The notes: generated from the letters alone by a model not told the origin. Shown: positions 26,046 to 34,514, counted from the stretch's first letter. The stretch: 42,987 bases of DNA from Oscillospiraceae bacterium (GCA_015067145.1 SVNA01000016.1:527-43513); one strand, 5' to 3'. Numbers and translations are program-made.

Positions 26046-27218
26046 TTGGAAAAGGAAAAAGGGGCAAACAAAAAATTCAATATCAGAAGCTTTTTCCGTT
26101 TTGCCGACAAGGGAACAAGCATTGATATGCCCTTGTTTATCATCACAATGACATTGCTTGTGTTCGGGCTTATAATGCTCTACTCCGCAAGCTATGTTGT
26201 TGGTATCTATCGCAAAGGCGACAGTATGCACTACATCAAAAACCAGCTTGTTTTTGCAGCGGTCGGCTTTGTGGTAATGCTTATAGTATCGAAAATCGAC
26301 TACAGAATTTTCAAGCGATACAGCTGGCTTGTACTGTGTATCACATATATACTGCTGGTAATCGTTCTCTTTATGCCGGAAATCAAGGGTGTAAAAAGAT
26401 GGATTATCATTCCCGGAGTTCTGTCATTTCAGCCGTCTGAAATTGCAAAATTTGCAGTTATTCTGCTATTTGCAGATTTGATTCAGAAAAAGGGAGACAA
26501 GATGAAAACCCTGCAGCACGGGGTTATACCTTTTGGCACAATCCTTGCTTCCGTTGCACTGCTTATGCTGCTGGAACCGCATCTGTCGGGCACTGTTATC
26601 ATCTGTGCCATCGGTGTTATTATGATGTTTGTGGGCGGTACGGATATAAAATGGTTTATCATTGGTATAACAGTGCTGCTTGTTGCTGTGGTTGGGGCAG
26701 TTATTATGTTTCCTGACCTTGTGCCTTATGCACAGACACGAATTGTGGCATGGCGTAACCCGGAAGCAGACCTTACAGGCTCGGGTTACCAGAGTTATCA
26801 GAGTCTGCTTGCAATCGGCTCGGGTGGTCTGTTCGGGCTTGGCCTTGGCAACAGCAGACAGAAGCACCTTCATCTGCCGGAACCGCAGAACGACTTTATA
26901 TTTTCCGTTATCTGCGAAGAACTTGGTTTTTTTGGTGGTATGATGGTTATCGGCCTTTTCTTTGCACTGCTGGTACGTGGCATCTATGTTGCTTCCCGTG
27001 CAAAGGACAAATTCGGTGCAATGCTGGTTGTGGGCATAGTAAGCCAGATTTCTGTTCAGGCCTTTCTCAATATTGCCGTTGCAACCAACACAATCCCTAA
27101 TACCGGTATCAGTCTGCCGTTCTTTTCCGAAGGCGGTACAAGTCTGCTGATGCTTCTTGGCGAAATGGGAATAGCACTTTCCGTTTCACGATATGCAAAC
27201 CTTGAAAAAGGAGAATAG
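26046..27218 (+). CDS. ftsW: SEDS-family glycosyltransferase FtsW/SpoVE
   Basis: A SEDS peptidoglycan polymerase that works with a class B PBP, here most likely the SpoVD-type protein. The 390-residue polytopic protein carries the family motifs SFQPSEIAKFAVI, GSGGLFGLGLGNSRQK, PEPQNDFIFSVICEELGF and GISLPFFSEGGTSL. By position between mraY and murG it corresponds to Bacillus spoVE or to ftsW; the sequence alone does not separate them. The start is a TTG behind AAAAGGGG; the next ATG lies at the first membrane helix and would remove the cytoplasmic head. Confidence 0.93.
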   Translation: MEKEKGANKKFNIRSFFRFADKGTSIDMPLFIITMTLLVFGLIMLYSASYVVGIYRKGDSMHYIKNQLVFAAVGFVVMLIVSKIDYRIFKRYSWLVLCITYILLVIVLFMPEIKGVKRWIIIPGVLSFQPSEIAKFAVILLFADLIQKKGDKMKTLQHGVIPFGTILASVALLMLLEPHLSGTVIICAIGVIMMFVGGTDIKWFIIGITVLLVAVVGAVIMFPDLVPYAQTRIVAWRNPEADLTGSGYQSYQSLLAIGSGGLFGLGLGNSRQKHLHLPEPQNDFIFSVICEELGFFGGMMVIGLFFALLVRGIYVASRAKDKFGAMLVVGIVSQISVQAFLNIAVATNTIPNTGISLPFFSEGGTSLLMLLGEMGIALSVSRYANLEKGE

Positions 27219-27221
27219 TTT

Positions 27222-28337
27222 ATGAATGTTATAATTGCGGCTGGCGGTACAGCAGGACACATCAATCCTGGTCTTGCAATCGCAGAAAAGATTAAAAAGG
27301 AGCATCCTGATGCCGACATTATGTTTGTGGGCAGAAAACAGGGTATGGAATACAGGCTGGTGACACAGGCAGGATATAAATTCAGCCATATGGAAGTTAC
27401 AGGCTTTCAGAGAAGCTTTTCTCCCGAAAATATAAAAAGAAATATTATCACAGTAAAAAATCTGCTCACAGCAAACCGTGCAGCAGATAAAATCCTCAAT
27501 GATTTCAAACCTGACCTTGTAATCGGTACGGGCGGATATGTGTCAGGCCCAATCGTTCTGCGTGCGGCAAAACGCGGCATAAAAACCGCACTTCACGAGC
27601 AGAATGCCTTTGCGGGTGTTACAAACAAGCTGCTGTCGAAAAGTGTTGACAGAGTTTTTGTTGCCACAGAAAAGGCGAGTCAGTATATGGCGTTTCCTGA
27701 AAGATGCATCGTGTGCGGAAACCCTGTCAGAGAAGAAATAACACAGGCCGATACAGCATCTGCAAAGGCAGAACTTGGTGTTCAGGGCAAAACTGTTTTG
27801 CTGTCTTTCGGTGGCAGTCTCGGTGCAGCTATGGTTAACAAGGCTATGCAGCATCTTGCATTACATAACAGAAACCGCGATGATATAGTGCATTTCCATG
27901 TTGTAGGCAGATACGACGAGGGAAAATTTGTAAAATTCCTCGACGAAAACAAAATCAATGACGAAAACAAAATCAAGGTATACGAATACCTTTATGATAT
28001 AGCAAAATATATGGCGGCTGCAGATATAATTATCTGCCGCTGCGGTGCACTTACAATAGCAGAGCTCAGCTGCATGGGCAAAGCAAGCGTCCTTATACCG
28101 TCACCAAATGTTGCGGAAAATCATCAGTTCCACAACGGCAAGGTTCTCAGCGATGCAGGTGCTGCAATTCTTATAGAAGAAAAAAACCTGGACGAAAAAT
28201 CCATCACAGAAAGCTTTGAACAGCTTTATCAGAATCCGTCTCTTATAAAAGAAATGGGTGAAAAGGCAAAACAGGCATACAATCCACACTGCGTGGATAT
28301 TATTTATGAAAATCTTATGGAGATATTCAAAAGATAA
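27222..28337 (+). CDS. murG: UDP-GlcNAc--lipid I N-acetylglucosaminyltransferase
   Basis: MurG adds GlcNAc to lipid I on the inner membrane face, producing lipid II. The 371-residue GT28 protein shows the N-terminal AGGTAGHINPGLAIAE, IGTGGYVSGP, HEQNAFAGVTNKLL, LSFGGSLGA and the C-terminal CRCGALTIAEL and NHQFHNGKVL nucleotide-binding elements. It starts three bases after the ftsW stop with AAAGGAG inside that gene, so it is tightly coupled. A 68-base spacer with a hairpin separates it from murA. Confidence 0.96.
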   Translation: MNVIIAAGGTAGHINPGLAIAEKIKKEHPDADIMFVGRKQGMEYRLVTQAGYKFSHMEVTGFQRSFSPENIKRNIITVKNLLTANRAADKILNDFKPDLVIGTGGYVSGPIVLRAAKRGIKTALHEQNAFAGVTNKLLSKSVDRVFVATEKASQYMAFPERCIVCGNPVREEITQADTASAKAELGVQGKTVLLSFGGSLGAAMVNKAMQHLALHNRNRDDIVHFHVVGRYDEGKFVKFLDENKINDENKIKVYEYLYDIAKYMAAADIIICRCGALTIAELSCMGKASVLIPSPNVAENHQFHNGKVLSDAGAAILIEEKNLDEKSITESFEQLYQNPSLIKEMGEKAKQAYNPHCVDIIYENLMEIFKR

Positions 28338-28359
28338 ATCTGTAAAAACATAATTAACC

Positions 28360-28408
28360 AAACATCACTCTTTTGCATAATATAGGCTAAATGGGGTGAT
28401 GTTTTTTG
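28360..28408 (+). promoter_or_regulatory. Hairpin with T-run covering the murA ribosome binding site
   Basis: An 11-base-pair stem (28360-28370 with 28394-28404, one G-T pair) with a 23-base loop. Its 3' arm contains the GGGGTG ribosome binding site and it runs into six T that reach the TTG start codon. It has the shape of an intrinsic terminator or a site that hides the ribosome binding site. Confidence 0.6.
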
Positions 28409-29692
28409 GATAAACTGGTTGTAAACGGCGGTAAAAAGCTGCATGGAAAGGTCACGGTTCCTGTGGCGAAAAATGCATTGCTGCCAATAATAGCGGCATC
28501 GCTTATGCTGGATGGAGAAAGCTGCATCAAAAATTGTCCCGCACTTTCAGACATAAAGGCAAGCAAAGATATAATAAACAGCATAGGAAGTGTGGCTGTT
28601 TTGCAAAACGGAGATTTATCTGTTTGCTATACAGACAGCGAGATATACGAAATTCCCGAGCCTCTGTGCCAAAGCATGCGTTCCAGTGTTCTGTATCTGG
28701 CACCATTGCTTTACAGAAAAGAAAAAGTGGCGATCAGTCTGCCCGGTGGATGCAATATAGGCAAAAGACCAATAGATATACATCTTGACGGTCTGTGCAG
28801 AATGGGTGCACAAGCAGAATGTGAAGATGGAAAAATCACACTTACAGTACCCGATGGCCTTAAAGGTATCAGCTATAAGCTGCGGGTTCCCAGCGTGGGT
28901 GCAACACAGACACTGCTTATGGCTGCAGCAACAGCAAAGGGACTTACCATCCTTAAAAACTGTGCACGGGAACCCGAAGTTGTGGATCTTGCCCGTTTTC
29001 TCAACTGTGCGGGAGCAAAGATTACGGGAGCAGGCAAAAGCGAGATAATGATACAGGGGGTAACTTCCCTCAATGGTGTGGAGTACACCCCAATACCTGA
29101 CCGCATTTTTGCAGCAACAGTTCTCAGTGCGGTAAATGCCTGCAAGGGTGTATGCTGTATAAACAACTATCCCGTGGAATATATGACAGCTTTTGAAAAA
29201 CTGCTGAAAACCACAGGGCTTAATATTTTTCACTTATCAGGAAGTGCCATAGTATTCAAAACAAAGGAGAAAACTGCCGATATAAATGTGCACACAGGTT
29301 ATTATCCGGCTTTTTCCACAGATATGGGACCACTGCTCAGCAGTGCGTTTATAAATAACGATGGTGTTCTGAATCTTTGCGAAACAGTGTTTGAAAACCG
29401 TTTCTCTTATATGGAGGAGTTTATAAAGCTGGGGCTATGCTGCAGGACTGATGGCAGAGAGTATTATCAGACAAAAGGAAAAGATGTATATATTGCCAAT
29501 CTGCAGGCAAAGGATCTGCGTGCGGGTGCGGCGATAGTGGCGGCAGCTATGGCTAAAAACGGCTGTTTTACAATAGAAGGTGTAAATTTTATCGACAGGG
29601 GATATGAAAAAATTGAAGAGATTTTTTCTTCCCTTGGGGCAGATATAAGGAGAGTTTCAGTTGGCGGACAAAAGACAAATGAAACAGAATAA
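28406..29692 (+). CDS. murA: UDP-N-acetylglucosamine 1-carboxyvinyltransferase
   Basis: MurA makes the first committed step of peptidoglycan synthesis, transferring enolpyruvate from PEP to UDP-GlcNAc; it is the fosfomycin target. The Cys of SLPGGCNIGKRPIDIHL aligns with the fosfomycin-reactive Cys115, so it is of the sensitive type. VAKNALLPI gives the Lys-Asn pair, FSTDMGP the catalytic Asp, and DLRAGAA the conserved Arg. Length is 428 residues. The start is a TTG preceded by GGGGTG that is buried in a hairpin. The last 32 bases overlap ftsQ in another frame. Murein genes here often place murB or murC at this point instead. Confidence 0.93.
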   Translation: MDKLVVNGGKKLHGKVTVPVAKNALLPIIAASLMLDGESCIKNCPALSDIKASKDIINSIGSVAVLQNGDLSVCYTDSEIYEIPEPLCQSMRSSVLYLAPLLYRKEKVAISLPGGCNIGKRPIDIHLDGLCRMGAQAECEDGKITLTVPDGLKGISYKLRVPSVGATQTLLMAAATAKGLTILKNCAREPEVVDLARFLNCAGAKITGAGKSEIMIQGVTSLNGVEYTPIPDRIFAATVLSAVNACKGVCCINNYPVEYMTAFEKLLKTTGLNIFHLSGSAIVFKTKEKTADINVHTGYYPAFSTDMGPLLSSAFINNDGVLNLCETVFENRFSYMEEFIKLGLCCRTDGREYYQTKGKDVYIANLQAKDLRAGAAIVAAAMAKNGCFTIEGVNFIDRGYEKIEEIFSSLGADIRRVSVGGQKTNETE

Positions 29693-30434
29693 TCAAAATC
29701 AGGCGGCTGGCACACAGTCGCCTAAGCGTGTTTCCCGCAAAGACCTGAAACGCAGAAGACTGATAAAGCGTATTCTCAGTCTTGTTGCACTTATGGCAGT
29801 AATTGCAGTAGGTTTCTATTTTGCGATGAAGCTGCTGTTTGTTGTGAGAACAACAGAAATTACAGGCAGTGATATCTTTACAGACAAAGAGATATCGGAT
29901 TTTATGGCTATACCCGAAGAGGAAAATATCTTTAAAATTGATGCGGACGGGCTGTCAGCAAAACTTACAGAAGAGTTTACCTACCTTGAATCGGCACAGG
30001 TTATCAAACGTCTGCCGGACCGGCTGGAGATAAAACTCACCGACAGCACCGAAAGCTACTATACTGTAAACGGTGAGGAGTACAAAATCTATTCCCAGAG
30101 CTTTAAATATCTGCGAAACGGAACAGAACCGCCGCTGGGTGCAGTATGGCTGGATGTTGATATGGCAGATGAGGAAGCTATGAAAAAAGCAACAGAACTT
30201 ATAGGACTGTTTGCTGAATATGAAATGTCGGAGATAACAAAGATATCTGTATCGGGAGAAAATTCAGTCAGTGCTGTATATGCAGACAGATTTGAAATAG
30301 ATTTCGGCACAATGCTGGATATAGAGTATAAGATAAAGATGTGTGACAAGGTGCTGGAGGAGAAGATTTCTCTGGAGGAAAAAGGCACAATCGATGCCAC
30401 ACAGGGCGGCGAAATAGTGTACAAACGCCAGTAA
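29661..30434 (+). CDS. ftsQ: Division protein FtsQ/DivIB
   Basis: A bitopic division protein that, with FtsL and DivIC, regulates septal synthesis. A Lys/Arg-rich cytoplasmic part (residues 1-35) is followed by a membrane helix (about 36-57) and a POTRA domain (about 60-130: VRTTEITGSDIFTDKEIS, VIKRLPDRLEIKLTD). It has 257 residues. The TTG start overlaps the end of murA by 32 bases and has AAGGAGAG six bases before it. The next ATG is six codons on and lacks a comparable site. Confidence 0.88.
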   Translation: MADKRQMKQNNQNQAAGTQSPKRVSRKDLKRRRLIKRILSLVALMAVIAVGFYFAMKLLFVVRTTEITGSDIFTDKEISDFMAIPEEENIFKIDADGLSAKLTEEFTYLESAQVIKRLPDRLEIKLTDSTESYYTVNGEEYKIYSQSFKYLRNGTEPPLGAVWLDVDMADEEAMKKATELIGLFAEYEMSEITKISVSGENSVSAVYADRFEIDFGTMLDIEYKIKMCDKVLEEKISLEEKGTIDATQGGEIVYKRQ

Positions 30435-30453
30435 AATATTTATTACAATTATG

Positions 30454-30482
30454 TTGAAAAACAGTTGTATTTTTGTTATACT
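30454..30482 (+). promoter_or_regulatory. Promoter upstream of ftsZ
   Basis: TTGAAA (30454-30459), a 17-base spacer and TATACT (30477-30482). It gives ftsZ its own transcription start inside the cluster. A second, similar TTGAAA...TATACT pair lies at 30574-30597 but with only 12 bases between, and a 13-base ACACA/TGTGT palindrome (30540-30552) lies between the two. Confidence 0.7.
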
Positions 30483-30629
30483 ATAAGATAAGAATAATAT
30501 AAGCAAAAATACACAGCTTGTATCAGAAATCAAAACGGCACACAATATGTGTTGTTTTGTGCTTTTGCATTTTTTGAAAAATGCAGTTTGTTATACTTAA
30601 AAAATCAACCCTTACGGAGGAAAATATAT

Positions 30630-31784
30630 ATGAGCTTTTATCTGGAAGATGATGTAGTAGCAACAACCAACATTAAAGTTGTAGGTGCAGGCGGCGGTGG
30701 CGGCAACGCTGTAAACCGCATGGTGGTTGCAGGACTTAAAGGTGTAGAATTTATCTCTATGAATACAGACGCACAGGCTCTGTCCGCTTCCAAAGCAACA
30801 CAGAAAGTTCAGCTTGGTGCAAAACTTACAAAGGGCCGCGGTGCAGGTGCAGACCCTGAAATCGGTCAGCGTGCAGCAGAAGAAAGCCGTGATGAAATCG
30901 CAGCAGCACTCAAAGGCTGCCAGATGGTGTTTATCACAGCCGGCATGGGCGGCGGCACAGGCACAGGTGCAGCACCAATCATTGCAGAGGTTGCAAAGGA
31001 ACAGGGCATCCTTACAGTTGGTATCGTTACAAAACCTTTTGCTTTTGAAGGCAGACGCAAGATGACAACTGCACAGCAGGGCATCTCAAACCTCCTCAAA
31101 AATGTGGACAGCCTTATCGTTATCCCTAACGACAGACTCAAATACGTTTCCGAAGAGAAAATCACCCTTGTAAACGCTTTTGAAATTGCAGACAACGTTC
31201 TCAAACAGGGTGTTGAATCCATCTCTGAACTTATAAACGTTCCATCCTTCATCAACCTTGACTTTGCAGATGTTCGTGCAGTTATGAAGGACGCAGGCTA
31301 TGCTCACATGGGTGTTGGCCGTGCAAGCGGGGAAAACAAAGCAAGCGAAGCTGCACATGCAGCTATTCAGAGCCCGCTGCTGGAAACTTCCATCAGCGGT
31401 GCACGCGGTGTTATAATCTCCATCACATCCAGCCCGGACATCGGCCTGGAAGAGGTTGAAGAAGCAGCAACACTTATCACATCTTCCGCACATCCTGATG
31501 CAAACATCATCTGGGGTGCAGCATTTGACCCTAACCTCGTGGACGAGCTCAAGGTTACAGTTGTGGCAACAGGCTTTGACGATAAACCGGAAGCTGAACT
31601 TGTTACAAGAAAGGTGGAAACAGTGGTTTCCGTACAGCCTGTACAGGAAGCTACAATCAGCCAGGAAGATACTGCAAACACAGCAAAGGAAATTGTAAAT
31701 TCTGACAGAAAGCTCGACAATGACGACAAATATCTCGATGATGTAATTGCTATACTGAGAAAAAACAGTCAGAACAGCTTCTAA
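30630..31784 (+). CDS. ftsZ: Cell division GTPase FtsZ
   Basis: FtsZ polymerises at mid-cell into the division ring. The tubulin signature GGGTGTG is at residues 107-113, preceded by GAGGGGGNAVNRM. The T7-loop region follows later (INLDFADVRAVM). I start at the ATG giving MSFYLEDD, after CGGAGG with nine bases; the longer open frame upstream runs through the promoter. This gives 384 residues. The linker is short and the last residues (DDVIAILRKNSQNSF) are a weak match to the usual DIPxFLRR partner-binding peptide. A terminator follows. No ftsA is seen, as in many Clostridia. Confidence 0.97.
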   Translation: MSFYLEDDVVATTNIKVVGAGGGGGNAVNRMVVAGLKGVEFISMNTDAQALSASKATQKVQLGAKLTKGRGAGADPEIGQRAAEESRDEIAAALKGCQMVFITAGMGGGTGTGAAPIIAEVAKEQGILTVGIVTKPFAFEGRRKMTTAQQGISNLLKNVDSLIVIPNDRLKYVSEEKITLVNAFEIADNVLKQGVESISELINVPSFINLDFADVRAVMKDAGYAHMGVGRASGENKASEAAHAAIQSPLLETSISGARGVIISITSSPDIGLEEVEEAATLITSSAHPDANIIWGAAFDPNLVDELKVTVVATGFDDKPEAELVTRKVETVVSVQPVQEATISQEDTANTAKEIVNSDRKLDNDDKYLDDVIAILRKNSQNSF

Positions 31785-31797
31785 ATAAAAACTAAAC

Positions 31798-31829
31798 AGC
31801 CATCGTCACAAAAACGGTGGCTTTTTTTG
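31798..31829 (+). terminator. Rho-independent terminator after ftsZ
   Basis: A nine-base-pair stem (31798-31806 with 31814-31822, one G-T pair), a seven-base loop and a T-run. It closes the division and cell wall cluster. Confidence 0.9.
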
Positions 31830-31849
31830 AAAAAATGGGGGTGCATACT

Positions 31850-32611
31850 ATGGACGAAAAGATGTATCATATCAACTTATGCAAGGCTGATATACAGGGT
31901 GCAAGGTATGCAATCCTGCCGGGCGACCCCGACCGTGTGCCAAAGATAGCCGTTTTTTTGGATAATGCTCAGAAAATCGGGCAGAAAAGGGAGTATGTTT
32001 CTTATCTTGGCGAGCTGTGCGGGGAAAAGGTGCTCTGTGTTTCCACAGGCATCGGCGGACCATCTGCTGCAATCTGTATCGAAGAACTGCGACGGCTTGG
32101 GGTGGACACATTTATCCGCGTGGGTACCTCGGGCGGTATGCAGCTCAAGGTAAATGCAGGGGATATCGTGGTTGTTACAGGTGCAATCCGCATGGAAGGT
32201 ACAAGCAAGGAGTATCTGCCTATTGAGTTTCCTGCAGTTGCAGACCTGGATGTAACCTGTGCCCTGCGTGATGCAGCAAAAAAACTTGGCTACACCTATC
32301 ACACAGGTGTTGTTCAGTGCAAGGACAGCTTTTACGGCCAGCATTCACCAGAGCGTATGCCTGTAAGCTACGAACTGGAAAATAAATGGCAAGCCTGGAT
32401 AAAAGGCGGCTGCCTTGCCAGCGAGATGGAATCTGCCGCACTCTTTACAGTGTGTGCCGCACTTGGTGCCAGAGCAGGTGCTGTAATGCTCTGCGTATGG
32501 AATCAGGAGCGTAAAAAAGCTGGTCTTGACCAGAACGAAGTGCACGACACAGAAAAGGCAATAAAAACAGCAGTCGAAGCAATAAAGATTTTGATAAACG
32601 AGGGCAAGTGA
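31850..32611 (+). CDS. udp: Uridine phosphorylase
   Basis: A nucleoside phosphorylase of the NP-I family that splits uridine to uracil and ribose 1-phosphate. Matches to E. coli Udp are seen in [43 protein letters not shown] and the EMESAALFT segment with the ribose-binding Glu-Met-Glu. I use the ATG giving [10 protein letters not shown], with TGGGGGTG upstream; the frame continues back through the ftsZ terminator and is not used. The protein has 253 residues. Three bases separate its stop from the DivIVA-like gene, indicating coupled translation. Confidence 0.92.
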   Translation: MDEKMYHINLCKADIQGARYAILPGDPDRVPKIAVFLDNAQKIGQKREYVSYLGELCGEKVLCVSTGIGGPSAAICIEELRRLGVDTFIRVGTSGGMQLKVNAGDIVVVTGAIRMEGTSKEYLPIEFPAVADLDVTCALRDAAKKLGYTYHTGVVQCKDSFYGQHSPERMPVSYELENKWQAWIKGGCLASEMESAALFTVCAALGARAGAVMLCVWNQERKKAGLDQNEVHDTEKAIKTAVEAIKILINEGK

Positions 32612-32614
32612 CCT

Positions 32615-33436
32615 ATGGACAATGTAGTATTTAAACAGAGTGTTATGGGCTTTAACAGAACACAGGTGCTGGAATATATCGACACACTTGTAAAACAGCT
32701 CAAAGACCAGGAAACTGAATATACAAACAGGAAGCTTGCTCTTCAGGAAGAAATCGACAGGCTTTCTTCCAAATGTGCCGAAAACAAACAGGATTTAACC
32801 CTGACAGTAGATAAAATCAAGGAACTCAGCGTTGAACTTGAATATTTCAAAAAGAACAATGCGGAGCTTAAAAATCAGATTGACCACTACAAAAATCTGA
32901 TACTTACAAAGGACGGCGAAATTGTATCCCTCAAAAAAGATACATTTGCTCTCAAAACCCGCTGTGAACTGCTGACAGCAGAAAACGACAGCTGGAAAAA
33001 ACGTCAGGATAAAATTGGCGAATGCCTTATCGAGGCAGAAATGAAAGCGGAAGCTATTGTAAAAGAAGCAGAAGCAAAAGCCGAAGCAACCAAAAAATCC
33101 ATGGAAGAACAGGCGTCAAAACTGTCCCGTGATGTTGTGGACCTGAAAGGCGAAATCGGCCGTGTGGAAGCACAGCTGGAACAGTCCTTTGCAAAACTGC
33201 AGAAAGCCATGGAAACAATGGACTCCTCTGCAAAAACCATCGAAGAGCAGGTGGACAGCTACAAGGCAAAAATCGACAGCATAAAGACAAAGGTTGACGA
33301 TGAGGGCAATCCTGTGGCAAGCAAGGATAAAAAGGTGGCATCCCTCAGCGATACATACGCAATCAAGGCACGCCCTGTGCAGAAAAAATCCCTCACAGAC
33401 AATGTGTTGGAAACTATTGCAAAGATTCTTGGATAA
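32615..33436 (+). CDS. DivIVA-like coiled-coil protein
   Basis: A 273-residue mostly helical protein. The start (residues 6-28: FKQSVMGFNRTQVLEYIDTLVKQ) resembles the DivIVA N-terminal membrane-binding domain, F-x-x-x-x-x-G-[YF]-x-x-x-x-V-x-x-[FY]-[LI]. A long coiled coil covers about residues 29-240. Glu/Lys/Ala-rich segments near 140-175 resemble those of DivIVA and GpsB relatives. DivIVA proteins gather at curved membrane and help place septa or poles, which fits the location just after the division cluster. It starts three bases after udp, and its role there is unexplained. A palindromic terminator follows. Confidence 0.7.
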   Translation: MDNVVFKQSVMGFNRTQVLEYIDTLVKQLKDQETEYTNRKLALQEEIDRLSSKCAENKQDLTLTVDKIKELSVELEYFKKNNAELKNQIDHYKNLILTKDGEIVSLKKDTFALKTRCELLTAENDSWKKRQDKIGECLIEAEMKAEAIVKEAEAKAEATKKSMEEQASKLSRDVVDLKGEIGRVEAQLEQSFAKLQKAMETMDSSAKTIEEQVDSYKAKIDSIKTKVDDEGNPVASKDKKVASLSDTYAIKARPVQKKSLTDNVLETIAKILG

Positions 33437-33443
33437 AATAAAA

Positions 33444-33476
33444 CGGAGCTGTAAATTTACAGCTCCGATATTTTTT
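33444..33476. terminator. Bidirectional terminator after the DivIVA-like gene
   Basis: A perfect 24-base inverted repeat (33444-33467) with a T-run on the plus side and a T-rich flank on the minus side. It separates the DivIVA-like gene from the convergent HD-domain gene. Confidence 0.88.
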
Positions 33477-34062
33477 ATTTGTTCACTGTCGATGTGCCTT
33501 TTTCCAGAAGATATGTTGCTTCAAGGTCGGCAAGATGTGCCATAACTGCAAGAGGATAACGCTTGAACGCTTCACCGATTGAATAGTTGCCTGCACGGGC
33601 AGAGTCATCAAAGCCGCCCATATGCCAGCGGATAGCCATAGCTTCTTCAGTGGTCAGGCGGAGAAAACGTTCCACAAGGAAAACACTCTTTTCGCCGTGT
33701 CCGTATGGGAACGGGTCTTCGCTGGTGTAGATTTTCACCTTTTCCCACTGGCCTGTGGCATCGTTTTTCACATTTCTTGTGCCCTCGTGGTAGAGATTGA
33801 TTTTGCAGAAATCGTGGCACAGTGCAACAAGGGCGATTGTCTCGTCGCTGTAGTCATATCCGCCAAGGGTACATTTTTCTTTAAGCAGTTTGTAAACATT
33901 GAGACTGTGCATCACAAGGCCGCATTCGCAGGCACCGTGAAAACGGGTGGAAGCGGGTGCAACAAAAAAGTCGGTGCCGCAAAGCCAGTCCAGCAGCCTT
34001 TCCTTGCCGCTTCGGGTTACACATCTGTCAAATATTTCCAGAAATTCTGATTTATAGTCCAT
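33475..34062 (-). CDS. HD-domain phosphohydrolase-like protein
   Basis: A 195-residue protein with an HD-superfamily metal site: His in GLVMHSLNVYKLL, the His-Asp pair in ALCHDFCKIN and a late Asp in AHLADLEATYL. HD proteins hydrolyse nucleotides or phosphate esters; no specific substrate can be given. I place the start at the ATG giving MDYKSEFLEIFDRC, preceded by GAGAGG. The longer open frame upstream is hydrophobic and crosses the next terminator. A TTGCAC-17-TATTTA promoter lies upstream on the minus strand. Confidence 0.75.
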   Translation of the reverse strand: MDYKSEFLEIFDRCVTRSGKERLLDWLCGTDFFVAPASTRFHGACECGLVMHSLNVYKLLKEKCTLGGYDYSDETIALVALCHDFCKINLYHEGTRNVKNDATGQWEKVKIYTSEDPFPYGHGEKSVFLVERFLRLTTEEAMAIRWHMGGFDDSARAGNYSIGEAFKRYPLAVMAHLADLEATYLLEKGTSTVNK

Positions 34063-34128
34063 AGAGATACCTCTCTTTATTTTAATATATATAAATACTA
34101 TATCATAAATGATTGTGCAAAAAAAGAA

Positions 34129-34160
34129 GCTGTAACCTCTTTTTTCAGAGATTACAGCCA
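34129..34160 (-). terminator. Terminator of the PC4/YdbC-like gene
   Basis: A 12-base-pair stem with one mismatch (34129-34140 with 34147-34158) lies just beyond the stop of the minus-strand gene, with a T-run on that strand (TTCTTTTTTT). Confidence 0.8.
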
Positions 34161-34179
34161 TTTTTTATAGAATATTCAA

Positions 34180-34401
34180 TTACAGGTCGATTTCGTCGAT
34201 GATTTCTTTGAGAACAGCAAGTTCTTCTGCAGTAAGGGAAATGCCTTTGCCCATTTTTGTGTTTTCTGCGGACCAGTCACGGATATCGTATTTTGGTTCT
34301 CTGTCGCCCCAGCTTACAAGATTGATTTCTCTCTGCCAGCCGCCTTTACCCTGAGAAAGCACGCCGATTTTTTCAACGATTTCGTATTTGAATTCTGCCA
34401 T
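34180..34401 (-). CDS. PC4/YdbC-family ssDNA-binding protein
   Basis: A 73-residue protein close to Lactococcus/Bacillus YdbC, a bacterial relative of the eukaryotic coactivator PC4 that binds single-stranded nucleic acid as a dimer. The core is YEIVEKIGVLS...GWQREINLVSWGDREPKYDIRDWS, followed by MGKGISLTAEELAVLKEII, a close fit to the family. GTGAGG precedes the ATG. Its promoter reads TTGCAA-17-TACAAT on the minus strand and its own terminator follows, so it is a single-gene unit. Confidence 0.88.
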   Translation of the reverse strand: MAEFKYEIVEKIGVLSQGKGGWQREINLVSWGDREPKYDIRDWSAENTKMGKGISLTAEELAVLKEIIDEIDL

Positions 34402-34441
34402 AATCTATATACCTCACTAATTTTTTTCAAACAATGAACAA

Positions 34442-34470
34442 ATTGTAGTACAAATTTTTGATAATTGCAA
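34442..34470 (-). promoter_or_regulatory. Promoter of the PC4/YdbC-like gene
   Basis: On the minus strand TTGCAA (34465-34470), 17 bases, TACAAT (34442-34447). It diverges from the valS leader promoter, the two -35 regions being 15 bases apart. Confidence 0.7.
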
Positions 34471-34485
34471 GTATTTTTTTTATTC

Positions 34486-34514
34486 TTGACAATTATAGCC
34501 ACAAGTATTAAAAT
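34486..34514 (+). promoter_or_regulatory. Promoter of the T-box-valS unit
   Basis: TTGACA (34486-34491), a 17-base spacer and TAAAAT (34509-34514), the same hexamers and spacing as the secA promoter. Confidence 0.85.

Noticed and set aside
30549-30629. N-terminal extension of FtsZ
   Set aside because: The extra residues are hydrophobic and unlike FtsZ, and they lie in the promoter region. The ATG at 30630 has a CGGAGG site and the usual FtsZ start.
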